From assembly GCF_018613655.1 (NCBI RefSeq), contig NZ_JAGGPW010000014.1, forward strand, positions 62,001-126,000: a stretch of DNA of 64,000 nucleotides, given 5' to 3'. Below, piece by piece: positions 8,006 through 16,647 of the stretch. This DNA comes from Planococcus sp. ISL-109. Lineage in GTDB: Bacteria > Bacillota > Bacilli > Bacillales_A > Planococcaceae. Each line of letters begins with the position of its first letter. The first letter of the stretch is position 1. A program made the translations under genes and the position numbers. The notes beneath the pieces were generated by a model. The model saw nothing but the letters and a program-made list of their open reading frames with translations, had not been told where the DNA came from and did not search any database.

Positions 8006-9181
8006 ATGCATACATGGATTATTATCGGCGGCGGGATCCAAGGGATGACGCTCGCGAATTTTTTACGCAAACAAAAAGGGGCAACTCCCGAAGAAATTGC
8101 GATTATCGACCCCCATGCAGAGCCTTTGGCCGACTGGAAACGCTGCACCGAAAACATTTCCATGCCCTTTTTGCGCTCTCCCTTCGTCCATCATATCGAT
8201 GTGGATCCCTTTTCTTTAAACAATCACGCAAAACAAAGCCCGTTCAATGAAGATGCCTCTTTCCTTGGCAGATTAAAGCGTCCATCCCTCCCCCTCTTCC
8301 ATGAGCATTGCGACCACTTGATCCGCGAACAGGAAATCCACCGCAGTTGGATCCAAGGCCGCGTGGAGGCGATCAAACGCCTAGAAGATGGCTGGCATGT
8401 CCAATTGGAGAGCGGAACGGCAGTGTCCGGCACAAACATCGTCCTCGCAATCGGTGCTGGCGAGCAGCTACACTGGCCTCAATGGGCAGTGCAATTGCAA
8501 GCGGACTCGCAGGATTCGGTCTTTCATGTGTTCGACCGGGAGCTCCCCGAGTTTGATGCATTACAAGCACCATTTACCGTAATCGGCGGCGGCATTACGG
8601 CCGTCCATTTGACTTTGAAGCTGCAGGAGCGCTTTCCTGGGCAGGTAACCCTCATGAAACGCCATCCGTTCCGTGTCCATGATTTCGACAGCGACCCGGG
8701 GTGGCTCGGCCCGAAATACCAGCGGACTTTCCGCAAGACACGGTCTTACAAGAGCAGGCGGGAAATGATTGTGCGGGCGCGCAGAAAAGGGTCGATTCCT
8801 TCGGATTTGCATGCGAAAATACGCAGACAGCTCCGGCATTTCCCGGAACTTGTCATCGACGGCCATGTCCACCAAGCGGTCCGGCAGAATGGCGGCACGG
8901 CGCTCTACAATGAACATGGCCAGCTGCTTCAAAAAGCCGGCACGGTGATTTTGGCTACCGGCTTTCAGCCACAGCTCCCAGGGCGAGAGTGGCTGGCGCC
9001 GATCATCAAAGAACTGCACTTGCCGTGTGCGGAATGCGGTTACCCAGTCCTCACACACACTTTGCAATGGGGACCGGGACTTTATGTGATGGGGCCGCTT
9101 GCGGAACTTGAAGTCGGCCCCATCGCGCGCAATATTTCCGGTGCGCGTGAAGCCGCTTCCCGCATTATCGCGGCACAGTAA
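8006..9181 (+). CDS. FAD/NAD(P)-binding protein of the lysine/ornithine N-monooxygenase-like type
   Basis: A soluble protein of 391 residues with an N-terminal FAD-binding Rossmann motif (GGGIQGMTLANF, about residues 7-18) and a second dinucleotide-binding motif (TVIGGGITAVH) near residue 194. Near the C-terminus comes the ILATGF signature, which is typical of flavin N-monooxygenases. No siderophore genes are adjacent, so the substrate is unknown. The ATG at 8006 follows AGAGGAGAG with good spacing; an upstream in-frame start at 7970 has none. A terminator hairpin immediately follows, so it is a single-gene unit. Confidence 0.8.
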   Translation: MHTWIIIGGGIQGMTLANFLRKQKGATPEEIAIIDPHAEPLADWKRCTENISMPFLRSPFVHHIDVDPFSLNNHAKQSPFNEDASFLGRLKRPSLPLFHEHCDHLIREQEIHRSWIQGRVEAIKRLEDGWHVQLESGTAVSGTNIVLAIGAGEQLHWPQWAVQLQADSQDSVFHVFDRELPEFDALQAPFTVIGGGITAVHLTLKLQERFPGQVTLMKRHPFRVHDFDSDPGWLGPKYQRTFRKTRSYKSRREMIVRARRKGSIPSDLHAKIRRQLRHFPELVIDGHVHQAVRQNGGTALYNEHGQLLQKAGTVILATGFQPQLPGREWLAPIIKELHLPCAECGYPVLTHTLQWGPGLYVMGPLAELEVGPIARNISGAREAASRIIAAQ

Positions 9182-9210
9182 AAGCCCTGCCATTTCGGCA
9201 GGGCTTTTTT
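9181..9210. terminator. Terminator between the monooxygenase-like gene and the Y-family polymerase
   Basis: AAAAGCCCTGCC pairs with GGCAGGGCTTTT across a 5-nt loop. The plus strand ends in six T and the minus strand in four T, so it can serve both convergent genes. Confidence 0.88.
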
Positions 9211-9237
9211 GCATGCCCTAGACATCAGACATCCGGA

Positions 9238-10494
9238 TTATTTCTTATGCCCGCCGATCAGCTTGGTCCTATCGAGCGCGGTGCCGGCGTCTGTTCCGGA
9301 CACGCCGCGGTAGATGGCGGTCGGGCCATGCTTGCGCTTGATGGCGTCCATCGCCGCACCGAGACGCCGCCTTTGCCATTTGTCCGCTTCGAACAGGCTC
9401 AGTTGCATCGAAGTTTCGTCTTCTAAGTTGGTGATCGACAGCGAAATCTGCCGGACCGGTTTACCGAGGTAAAATTCTTGGAACAGCTCTTTGCACACTT
9501 CGTAAATCTTCAAGGTGTCATTCGTCGCTTCATCGATCGACCGGGAGCGCGAAAAGCCGCCGCCGTATGCATTTTTGCTATAGCTCATGCCGAGGTGGAT
9601 CGTGCGCCCCGCCATCTGTGCTTCCCTTGCGCGCATCGCGACATCTTCGCACATTTCGAGCACAATCGTCAGGATGTCTTCACGCGTTTCGTAGTCGCGG
9701 TAGAGAATTTGGCCTTTTCCGAAGCTTTTCTGCCCTTCGATGATCAGTGAACCGAGTTCCGAGTAATCGATGCCGCGGGCGTGCTGATACAATTGATGGC
9801 CCATAATGCCGAAGCGGTCTTCCAAGTTTTTGACGTCCGCCCGCGCCAAGTCGCCGACTGTGAAAATTCCCATATTGTTGAGGTTGCGCTCCATTTTGCT
9901 GCCGATGCCCCACATTTTGCTGAGCGGGGAAACCGGCCATAATTTCCGCGGCACATCCTTCATCGTCCAGTGCGCAAGCCCCTTCTTCTTGCCTTCAAGG
10001 TCCAGTGCCAGCTTGGCCATCAGCATATTCGGCCCGATGCCGACCGCAGACGGCAAGCCGAACTGACTCATGATCGAATCCTGCATGTCGATCGCCGCTT
10101 TTTCCGGCGTGCCGTAGACATGCAGAATGCCGGTCAAATCGATAAAGCTCTCATCGACGCTGTAGACGTGGATGTCTTCTTTCGGGACATATTGGGCGAA
10201 CAGATCAGTGATCGCCATCGAAATCTCCAGGTAGAACTGCATTTTCGGCTCGACCAGCAGGATGTCCGGGTGATCCGGAATTTCAAACAACCGCGTGCCG
10301 GTCTTGACGCCGAAACGTTTTTTCATCTCCGGCGACGCGGCAAGCACGACGCTGCCTTTGCGCTCCTGGTTGCCGACGACGGCGATGCACGCTTCCATCG
10401 GATCGAGGCCGAGCTCCACCGCCGAACAGCTGGCATAAAAGCTGCGCATGTCAATGCAAGCGATATACCGCTTTCTTTCCACTGACTTTTTCAT
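9238..10494 (-). CDS. uvrX: Y-family DNA polymerase, UvrX/YqjW-like, SOS controlled
   Basis: Error-prone translesion polymerase of 418 residues. It has the N-terminal catalytic aspartate in CIDMRSFYAS, the second acidic pair in YSVDESFIDL, a helix-hairpin-helix region (LSKMWGIGSKMERNLNNMG) and a little-finger domain ending with the clamp-binding-like QLSLFE. The family resemblance is to Bacillus YqjW/UvrX rather than DinB. The ATG at 10494 follows AGGGGTGG; an upstream in-frame extension to 10554 would run across the LexA site and is rejected. A matching LexA/DinR box lies 17 nt upstream, so expression is expected after DNA damage. Confidence 0.88.
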   Translation of the reverse strand: MKKSVERKRYIACIDMRSFYASCSAVELGLDPMEACIAVVGNQERKGSVVLAASPEMKKRFGVKTGTRLFEIPDHPDILLVEPKMQFYLEISMAITDLFAQYVPKEDIHVYSVDESFIDLTGILHVYGTPEKAAIDMQDSIMSQFGLPSAVGIGPNMLMAKLALDLEGKKKGLAHWTMKDVPRKLWPVSPLSKMWGIGSKMERNLNNMGIFTVGDLARADVKNLEDRFGIMGHQLYQHARGIDYSELGSLIIEGQKSFGKGQILYRDYETREDILTIVLEMCEDVAMRAREAQMAGRTIHLGMSYSKNAYGGGFSRSRSIDEATNDTLKIYEVCKELFQEFYLGKPVRQISLSITNLEDETSMQLSLFEADKWQRRRLGAAMDAIKRKHGPTAIYRGVSGTDAGTALDRTKLIGGHKK

Positions 10495-10510
10495 TACGCC
10501 ACCCCTATAT

Positions 10511-10524
10511 AGAACGTTTGTTCT
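10511..10524 (-). promoter_or_regulatory. LexA (DinR) SOS box
   Basis: AGAACAAACGTTCT on the minus strand keeps the GAAC-N4-GTTC core of the Bacillus LexA consensus CGAACRNRYGTTYG and sits directly in front of the Y-family polymerase gene. Confidence 0.85.
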
Positions 10525-10626
10525 TATTTTACTAGGAAAAGCAGAAACCAGCAAGAGGCAAAAGAAAGGTTTTAAAGACGGAATGTTTTGAATTCTGAAT
10601 AACTACCGGTAAAATGAGTAGCGTAG

Positions 10627-10644
10627 GAATTAAGTCCTTAATTC
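10627..10644 (+). promoter_or_regulatory. 18-bp palindrome in the leader of the SDR gene
   Basis: GAATTAAGTCCTTAATTC is a perfect 8-2-8 inverted repeat ending 17 nt before the SDR start codon, overlapping the region just upstream of the ribosome binding site. It looks like a repressor operator. No regulator gene is adjacent. Confidence 0.5.
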
Positions 10645-10661
10645 AGAGGAGGAATGGTAGA

Positions 10662-11411
10662 ATGGCAAGATTGGAAGGAAAAGTGGCGGTCATTACAGGA
10701 GGCGCCGCCGGGATTGGCAAAGTTACGGCGAAGCGCTTCCTGGCAGAAGGCGCAAAAGTCGTGCTCGTTGATATCTCAGAAGAAATGCTTGAAGAGACGA
10801 AGCAGGAGCTCGGCGGTGAGGTTGTAACCGTTCAAGCGGATGTATCCAAAGAAGACCAAGTGAAAAAATATGTCGACAAAGCAGTCGAAGCGTTCGGCAA
10901 AATCGATGTGTTCCTCAATAACGCGGGCATCGAAGGAAAAGTCGCCCCTCTCATCGAACAGACTGCGGAAGATTTCGACAAAGTCATCGCGATCAATGTG
11001 CGCGGCATGTTCCTCGGCATGAAGCATGTGCTGCCGGTGATGTACAAACAAGGCGCAGGCAGCGTCATCAATATGTCTTCGGTCGCAGGCCTCAGCGGAT
11101 CGCCGAACGTCATCCCGTATATCACATCGAAGCACGCGGTCGTCGGGCTGACAAAAGCGGCGGCGGTCGAAAGCGCTCGCTATCAAGTGCGCGTCAATTC
11201 AGTGCACCCGTCCCCGGTTAATACGCGCATGATGCGTTCGCTCGAGGAAGGGCTCGGCACGAGCGAGGCAGAGCTATCGAAGATGATTCCGCTCGGCCGC
11301 TACGGCGAGTCCGAGGACATCTCCAATCTGGTGCTGTTCCTTGCTTCTGACGAAAGCACGTTCATCAGCGGTGCGCAATACCGAATTGACGGCGGCATGG
11401 CTGCGCTGTAA
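10662..11411 (+). CDS. Short-chain dehydrogenase/reductase (SDR), glucose-1-dehydrogenase-like
   Basis: A classical NAD(P)-dependent SDR of 249 residues. It has the coenzyme motif TGGAAGIG at about residues 12-19, the NNAG motif near residue 89, the catalytic serine in INMSSVAG and the YxxxK pair in YITSK. The C-terminus RIDGGMAAL is typical of the family. Substrate not predictable. The ATG at 10662 follows AGAGGAGG with proper spacing, whereas an upstream in-frame ATG at 10614 has no ribosome binding site and precedes the palindrome. It is convergent with the FAH-family gene across a shared terminator. Confidence 0.88.
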   Translation: MARLEGKVAVITGGAAGIGKVTAKRFLAEGAKVVLVDISEEMLEETKQELGGEVVTVQADVSKEDQVKKYVDKAVEAFGKIDVFLNNAGIEGKVAPLIEQTAEDFDKVIAINVRGMFLGMKHVLPVMYKQGAGSVINMSSVAGLSGSPNVIPYITSKHAVVGLTKAAAVESARYQVRVNSVHPSPVNTRMMRSLEEGLGTSEAELSKMIPLGRYGESEDISNLVLFLASDESTFISGAQYRIDGGMAAL

Positions 11412-11416
11412 ATAGA

Positions 11417-11455
11417 AAAAGACGGAAAAACACGAATTGTGTTTTTCCGTCTTTT
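11417..11455. terminator. Bidirectional terminator between SDR and FAH-family genes
   Basis: GACGGAAAAACAC pairs with GTGTTTTTCCGTC across GAATT, flanked by A and T runs on both sides. It can end both convergent genes. Confidence 0.92.
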
Positions 11456-11457
11456 AT

Positions 11458-12348
11458 TTATTCGCGTCCCGGGATTTTTAAGTCTTCGACCGAATTATGC
11501 AAAGTTTGGAAGCCGTCGATCCGGCATTCCACCACGTCGCCGTCACGGATGACGGCCGCCCCCGGCGTACCGGTAGAGATGATGTCACCCGGCAACAGCG
11601 TCATGACAGCGGAATGGAACGCAATCAGATCGCGCGGCCGGAACGTCATGTTCGAGACGCTGTTTTTCCGGTGGACTTCGCCGTTTTTGACGGTCGCAAC
11701 ATTCAGTTCGAGCACCGCTTCCACTTCATCCGGCGTAACGAGTTCAGGCCCGAAGCTAAAAAACGTATCGAAGCTTTTTGCACGTGTCAAATAGCGCGGA
11801 TTTTTCTCCAGAATGTCTTCTGCGGTCATATCGATTATGGTCGTGAAGCCCGCCACTACATCAAATGCATCTTCCGGTGATACGTTTTTGCATTCCTGTC
11901 CGATGATGATGCCGAGCTCCGCTTCCGCCGTCACGCGCCCGGATTGCTTCGGCAGCTGGATCACATCACCCGGCCCGATGATCGTTGTGTCGGGCTTCAG
12001 GAAACTGGCCGGCTCGGTGTCCGGGGGCACTTCTTTCAAGTCCGCCGCATGCTCGGCGTAATTCAGCCCAATGCCCCAGATTTTCCGCGGATACCGGTAC
12101 AAAGGCGCGTAATCTGCTTCGGAAAACGGCATGAGCGACTCTTCCAGCGCCCCTTTCGGCATGCGTTTGAATTCTTCACACAGCCACCTTTTCAACAGTT
12201 CGAGCTCCCCCGTTTCGATCAATGTAAATAAATCAGTCGGCCAGTTTTCATCGGTGTACTCATTGAGCTTGCGCAGCGGCAAAAAGCCATCCGCCATGAC
12301 AAGAGCCGCTTCTTCTGTACCGTTCCAGCGAATTGTTGCGAGGCGCAT
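11458..12348 (-). CDS. Fumarylacetoacetate hydrolase (FAH) family protein
   Basis: A metal-dependent hydrolase/decarboxylase-fold enzyme of 296 residues. The C-terminal FAH domain shows GIGLNYAEHA and the acidic metal-binding series in TAEAELGIIIGQEC followed by IDMTAEDI, then LTRAKSFDTFFSFGPELV. Members hydrolyse or isomerise acylpyruvates and catechol-derived intermediates; the specific substrate is not predictable here. The ATG at 12348 follows AGGGGAGA. An upstream in-frame start at 12390 lacks a ribosome binding site. Confidence 0.88.
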   Translation of the reverse strand: MRLATIRWNGTEEAALVMADGFLPLRKLNEYTDENWPTDLFTLIETGELELLKRWLCEEFKRMPKGALEESLMPFSEADYAPLYRYPRKIWGIGLNYAEHAADLKEVPPDTEPASFLKPDTTIIGPGDVIQLPKQSGRVTAEAELGIIIGQECKNVSPEDAFDVVAGFTTIIDMTAEDILEKNPRYLTRAKSFDTFFSFGPELVTPDEVEAVLELNVATVKNGEVHRKNSVSNMTFRPRDLIAFHSAVMTLLPGDIISTGTPGAAVIRDGDVVECRIDGFQTLHNSVEDLKIPGRE

Positions 12349-12413
12349 ACTATCTCCCCTTCCTTTCCCGTCTATTTCGATTTCCCTCAACTAAAACCCT
12401 GCCGAGCGTGCAA

Positions 12414-12446
12414 AAAAGCAGGCATTCCATTAAAGGAGCACCTGCT
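12414..12446 (-). terminator. Terminator after the 61-aa protein gene
   Basis: On the minus strand AGCAGGTGCT and CCTGCTTTTTT form a hairpin (AGCAGG/CCTGCT core) followed by T residues, just past the stop at 12451. Confidence 0.65.
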
Positions 12447-12450
12447 GGTT

Positions 12451-12636
12451 TCAACTATTTTCTTTTAATCCATTGATATATTGTTTCGCTTCGACGAGCG
12501 AATAGCCGAATGCGACGCGCGCCGCTTTGACCGCCCGGACTTCTTGTCCCTCGACGATCAAACGGCGCAGTTCATCGTTGATGGCAGGCTCTTCGAAACT
12601 TATTTCAGCTTCCAATTGCTCGATTCGTTTCATCAT
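12451..12636 (-). CDS. Small 61-aa protein with an L7/L12 C-terminal-like motif
   Basis: A 61-residue soluble protein. Its C-terminal part, AVKAARVAFGYSLVEAKQYI, resembles the helix-turn-helix of the ribosomal L7/L12 C-terminal domain (pattern: K-x2-R-x6-L-x-E-A-K). The rest is an acidic helix beginning MMKRIEQLEAEISFEE. This suggests a stand-alone L12-like fold, as seen in other small bacterial proteins, but function is unknown. It is followed by its own terminator and lies downstream of the FusB-type gene on the same strand. Confidence 0.65.
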   Translation of the reverse strand: MMKRIEQLEAEISFEEPAINDELRRLIVEGQEVRAVKAARVAFGYSLVEAKQYINGLKENS

Positions 12637-12720
12637 GTGCTTCTGCTCACCTCCACCGCTTTGATCTGTTGATTCAGCAGCAAATACCCAGCGACACCCG
12701 ATCCATGATACCGTACATCA

Positions 12721-13398
12721 TCAGCGTTCCAGCCGATCGAGAAAGCGCTCGAGCCGCTCAAGGGTAGTCAGGCGGCTATTGCACACCGATTCATCGGCGC
12801 AAATATACTGGCCGTGCTTGACGTAACTGTCCGCGCTAGCGCTCGTTTTCGCCGTAAACAACCCGACCGAGCCGTGTTTATGGCAAATCATGCAGATGCC
12901 TTGTTTGCGGCTCGCACCGAACTGGCCGCTCACTACCTGCAAACGGCCGTTTCTTTCCGCGACCAAAAAGCGGTTGGTGTTTTCCTGCCAGGCGAGATAA
13001 GACAACTCGTGAAAATCAAGTGCCTGCAAATTCGGTCCCTTAAGCCGTTTCGCTTTCGGGAACAGCCGTTTCAAATTGTCTGTGGTGACGGACGGAAACG
13101 GGATCAAGTGCGGACGCAGCCCTGCGAGAAACCCTTCCGCAGCGTCACTGTCTTTTATCGCCGTCAGCGGCCGCAATACTTTCTTCTGTTCTTCCGTCAA
13201 TGCAGGGAACAGCGCGAACACTTTCTCGTGGCTCAAATCGCGCAACACACTCAGCACTTCCGCATCGTTCGCCGTCGCATGCGCCGTCACGAGATTCAAC
13301 GCCTGTTCTTTGATGAAATTATATTGATGGTTGCGGATGAACGCGTCCGGTTGATCGGAAACATTCGTCCGGCCTGTGGATTCTTTGATGATGGTCAT
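12721..13398 (-). CDS. FusB/FusC-family EF-G-binding protein
   Basis: A 225-residue protein with the FusB architecture: an N-terminal helical domain and a C-terminal treble-clef-like zinc finger. The zinc ligands are probably GICMICHKHGS (two cysteines) and YICADESVCN (two cysteines). FusB-type proteins bind elongation factor G and release it from fusidic-acid-stalled ribosomes. Chromosomal homologues are widespread in Bacillales and their native role is less clear. The FusB-like motif NTNRFLVAERNGRLQVVSGQ is present. Whether this copy gives resistance cannot be judged from sequence. Confidence 0.85.
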   Translation of the reverse strand: MTIIKESTGRTNVSDQPDAFIRNHQYNFIKEQALNLVTAHATANDAEVLSVLRDLSHEKVFALFPALTEEQKKVLRPLTAIKDSDAAEGFLAGLRPHLIPFPSVTTDNLKRLFPKAKRLKGPNLQALDFHELSYLAWQENTNRFLVAERNGRLQVVSGQFGASRKQGICMICHKHGSVGLFTAKTSASADSYVKHGQYICADESVCNSRLTTLERLERFLDRLER

Positions 13399-13483
13399 TG
13401 CGCTCCATCTCCTTTACAGGTTCTGGTTGTTGTTCCTTTCATCATACTGCATCTAAACGGCTGTTTCCATTATGGCCCATTCA

Positions 13484-13526
13484 AAAAGCCAGCCACCAGG
13501 ATGTTCTCCCGGCGGCCGGCTTTCAA
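13484..13526 (-). terminator. Terminator at the end of the ggt-chr-tct operon
   Basis: On the minus strand AAAGCCGGCC pairs with GGCTGGCTTT, followed by TTTG, immediately after the tctA stop codon. It marks the 3' end of the six-gene operon. Confidence 0.8.
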
Positions 13527-13528
13527 AG

Positions 13529-15052
13529 CTAGCTAATGTTTTTCTTTAAGCGGTAATTGGTTCGGTAATTTTGCCAAACGGTGAACAAGATCGACAATAC
13601 TGCGAGCACAAGGAATGTCAACGAGATCGGACGCGTCAAGAACAGCGTCCACTCCGGATCAGCCATAACCGCACGGCGCAGATTGACTTCCGCAATCGGC
13701 CCAAGAATGACGCCGATGATGGCAGGTGCCAGCGAGAAATCGTATTTGGTGAACAAATAGCCGATGAATCCCATGACGATTAAAATATATAAATCAGTAA
13801 AACGGTTGTTTAACACGAATGTACCGACTACACACAAAACGAGAATGACCGGAACAAGCACCTGAACCGGCACTTGTGTCACTTTCATAAAGTAGCGCAT
13901 GCCGAGAAACTGGGTGATAAGCATCCAAAACGAGGCGACGAGAAAAGCGAAGAAAATCCCGCCGACGACATTCGGTTCATTGACAATCAGCAACGGTCCT
14001 GGCGTGATGCCATGCACCATCAAAGCGGAAAGCAACACAGCCGTAACAGCGGAACCGGGGATGCCGAGTGCCACTGTCGGGATCAAATCTCCCCCTACGG
14101 TCGAGTTGTTGCCCGCTTCAGAGGCGATAACGCCTTCTTCACAACCGGTGCCGAACTTCTCCGGGTTTTTCGACCATTTTTTTGCCTGGTCGTAGGCTAC
14201 AATGTTGGCGATACTGCCGCCCGCACCTGGAATCGCACCGATGATGGCACCGATTGCAGAAGAGCCGAACAGCGTTCCCGGCTTTTTCAAGACGATGAGC
14301 ATCGTTTGGATTGGACGCAGTACAAACTGGACATCTTTCAATTTCTCTTCGGCGCGCTTGGCGTCATCTTTGTCCATTTCTTTGCGCTCGAGTGAAACAA
14401 GTAAACGGGAAATCGCAAACATCCCGATAAGGACGACGAGGAACGGAATGCCCGCTCGCAAAGTTTGCAGATCGAACGAGAAGCGCGAGATGCCTGAAAT
14501 CGGATCGGCGCCAACCGTTGCAATCAAGATGCCGAACAAGCCGGCAATCAATCCTTTAACGATCGAATCGCCCGTGACGCTCGCGATGATCGTCAAGGAG
14601 ACGACGATGAGGGAAAACATTTCCCATGGGCCCATCATCAACGCGAACCTGGAAATTTGCGGCGCAATCGAGACGAGCAGCACAAAGCTGATGATCGAGC
14701 TCAGGAACGAAGCCCAAATCCCAATCGACAGCGCCTTGCCCGGTTCTCCATTTTGCGCCATCGGGTACGCATCAAACGTAGTGGCGATAGACGACGGCGT
14801 ACCCGGAATTCCGAGCAGTGCAGCCGTGATCAATCCACCGGACATGCCTCCGACAAAAACACCGATCATCGCTGCAACACCAGACACGGGGTCCATTCCA
14901 AATGTCAGCGGGAGCGTCAGGACAATTGCCATCGCGACCGTAAAGCCTGGGATCAAACCGGCCAGGATGCCGACGATAACCCCCACCAAAATGATCAGCA
15001 AAATCCGCCATTGAAACACTTCAGCAATTCCTAGGATAAACAAATCCATCAT
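13529..15052 (-). CDS. tctA: Tripartite tricarboxylate transporter, large membrane subunit TctA
   Basis: The 507-residue permease of the TTT family, with about 12 hydrophobic segments. It shows the two conserved TctA loops: GLIPGFTVAMAIVLTLPLTF near the N-terminus and GIPGTPSSIATTFDAYPMA, echoed by PTVALGIPGSAVTAVLLSAL in the second half. It works with TctB and the binding protein TctC, driven by an ion gradient, to import carboxylates such as citrate, tartrate or aromatic acids. Last gene of the operon that starts with the gamma-glutamyltransferase-like gene; 26 nt separate it from tctB. Confidence 0.95.
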   Translation of the reverse strand: MMDLFILGIAEVFQWRILLIILVGVIVGILAGLIPGFTVAMAIVLTLPLTFGMDPVSGVAAMIGVFVGGMSGGLITAALLGIPGTPSSIATTFDAYPMAQNGEPGKALSIGIWASFLSSIISFVLLVSIAPQISRFALMMGPWEMFSLIVVSLTIIASVTGDSIVKGLIAGLFGILIATVGADPISGISRFSFDLQTLRAGIPFLVVLIGMFAISRLLVSLERKEMDKDDAKRAEEKLKDVQFVLRPIQTMLIVLKKPGTLFGSSAIGAIIGAIPGAGGSIANIVAYDQAKKWSKNPEKFGTGCEEGVIASEAGNNSTVGGDLIPTVALGIPGSAVTAVLLSALMVHGITPGPLLIVNEPNVVGGIFFAFLVASFWMLITQFLGMRYFMKVTQVPVQVLVPVILVLCVVGTFVLNNRFTDLYILIVMGFIGYLFTKYDFSLAPAIIGVILGPIAEVNLRRAVMADPEWTLFLTRPISLTFLVLAVLSILFTVWQNYRTNYRLKKNIS

Positions 15053-15078
15053 TTAGAAAGACCTCCTTTCGGTGTGGG

Positions 15079-15561
15079 TTAAAAGAAGATTCCAGATGGG
15101 AATCGGACGTTTAGGACATTTTCAAAAAAGAAATACGTTCCAAGCGTAACGGCGACAGAGACGATGCTGATGACGAGAATGTCTTTTTTCGCACGCGAGC
15201 CGACCAACAAGCCTGTAAAAATGATGAAGGCAATGGTCGATACGACGAAGCCTATAAATTGAATGATGAATATATACACAAGGAAAACGAGCAAGGTCAG
15301 GATGACCAGTCTGTATTCCCAGTAGAATTCACGAAACCTCTCGCCCGCGGATGGCTGCTCCCCAGTCGATTTTGACCGCATAAGCTCAAACACTTTTTTA
15401 ATGACCAGCAAGAGCGACAACAGAATCAACAGCACGGCTACGAGCTGCGGAAAGGAGCCGGCATCGAGATGGACTTCACTGAGCGCTGGAAAATCTGTTG
15501 ACTGAAAGTAAATGACCAACCCAAGCGCAATTAATGCGAGACCTATTACTATTTCCCCCAT
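15079..15561 (-). CDS. tctB: Tripartite tricarboxylate transporter, small membrane subunit TctB
   Basis: A 160-residue membrane protein with four predicted helices, including EIVIGLALIALGLVIYFQST at the N-terminus and a conserved LDAGSFPQLVAVLLILLSLLL segment, the usual TctB pattern. It forms the membrane complex with TctA. It lies between tctC and tctA; the 97-nt gap to tctC holds a GC-rich hairpin. Confidence 0.9.
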   Translation of the reverse strand: MGEIVIGLALIALGLVIYFQSTDFPALSEVHLDAGSFPQLVAVLLILLSLLLVIKKVFELMRSKSTGEQPSAGERFREFYWEYRLVILTLLVFLVYIFIIQFIGFVVSTIAFIIFTGLLVGSRAKKDILVISIVSVAVTLGTYFFFENVLNVRFPSGIFF

Positions 15562-15603
15562 GTTGTTCCTCCCCTTCTTCCCGGATTGAAGAAAGAACGC
15601 AAA

Positions 15604-15623
15604 AGGGGTCCATTCAGACCCCT
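15604..15623 (-). promoter_or_regulatory. Hairpin between tctC and tctB
   Basis: AGGGGTC and GACCCCT pair across a 6-nt loop and are followed on the minus strand by only TTTT. A weak terminator or RNA-stabilising stem is plausible, giving more binding protein (TctC) than permease from one transcript. Confidence 0.6.
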
Positions 15624-15658
15624 AAGCTTCCTGCTTTTGAAATCCCTGTATTACACTC

Positions 15659-16630
15659 TTACTCGAGGTCTTGAACAATTTCACTGATGATTGCATCTTG
15701 CTCATCAAGGTGGGCACGGTAAGCTTCCGGTCCCATGAAGTCGACTTCGGTCCCAACGTTTTGCACGGCCTCGATATAGGCCGGATCGTTAGAGGCTTCT
15801 TCAAATGATGCAGCCAATTCTTCGATAATCGCCGGGTCGGTGTCTGCTAGTGCCACGTATCCGCGGTTCAAACTCATCGTAACATCATAGCCGCTTTCCA
15901 CGAATGTCGGAACATCCGGCAAGCGTTCGATGCGCTCCGATGTGCCGATTGCTAGAAACTTCATATGGCCCGCTTCCACAAATTCATTGGCGGAAGAATA
16001 ATCGACAATCGCTGCGTCGATATGACCGCCCGCAAGTGCTTGAATCGCTTCCGTCAAGCCTTCATAACCGACCAGGTTGTATTCGATCTCAAGTGCACGG
16101 CCGAGCTGTTCAACCCAAACGCGAGGGATGCCGGCGACCGTTCCGCCGAAGCGTACTTCGTTTGTTTTTCCGTATTCCACGAACTCTTCCAAGTTATCGA
16201 TGTCGAGGTCGTTCGACACCGCAAGAATTTGATCGGATGCGGACATTGCAGCAATCGGTGCAAAATCGTCGTAGTTGATCGATGTGATACCCGTATGATG
16301 CGCAACGAGCAGGCCTTCGTGAACTTGGCCGATGCTATAGCCGTCCGCTTCTCTTTCCATCAAATCCTCCAAGCCGACCGTTCCGCCGACGCCAGGTGCA
16401 TTGATGACAACAAATGATTCGTCAAAATGAGTGCCTACATGTTCCGCGACGAGACGCCCTTCGATGTCACTGCCGCCGCCCGGAGCCCAAGGAATAATCA
16501 TTTCCACTTCGCGTTCCGGGTAATTCTCGACGGCTGCGCCGCTGTCTTCTCCTGAACAAGCTGCAAGGCCGAATGCGACTGCTGAGACCCCTGTAGCGAG
16601 AGCCATTTTTTTCAAATTGTTTCGTTTCAT
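15659..16630 (-). CDS. tctC: Tripartite tricarboxylate transporter, extracytoplasmic binding protein TctC (Bug family)
   Basis: A lipoprotein of 323 residues. The N-terminus MKRNNLKKMALATGVSAVAF is a signal peptide ending in the lipobox GLAAC. The mature protein starts with YPEREVEMIIPWAPGGGSD, the hallmark ligand-binding loop of Bug/TctC proteins, followed by VINAPGVGGTVGLEDL. It binds the carboxylate substrate outside the membrane and hands it to TctAB. The ATG at 16630 follows AAAAGGAG; the longer in-frame start upstream would remove the signal peptide logic. It starts 17 nt after the second chromate-transporter-like gene. Confidence 0.93.
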   Translation of the reverse strand: MKRNNLKKMALATGVSAVAFGLAACSGEDSGAAVENYPEREVEMIIPWAPGGGSDIEGRLVAEHVGTHFDESFVVINAPGVGGTVGLEDLMEREADGYSIGQVHEGLLVAHHTGITSINYDDFAPIAAMSASDQILAVSNDLDIDNLEEFVEYGKTNEVRFGGTVAGIPRVWVEQLGRALEIEYNLVGYEGLTEAIQALAGGHIDAAIVDYSSANEFVEAGHMKFLAIGTSERIERLPDVPTFVESGYDVTMSLNRGYVALADTDPAIIEELAASFEEASNDPAYIEAVQNVGTEVDFMGPEAYRAHLDEQDAIISEIVQDLE

Positions 16631-16647
16631 ATTGCATTCTCCTTTTT

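Noticed and set aside
14202..15014. 270-codon plus-strand frame opposite tctA
   Set aside because: Composition (many Ile, Pro, Ser, Thr) mirrors the antisense of a membrane protein; tctA is unambiguous.
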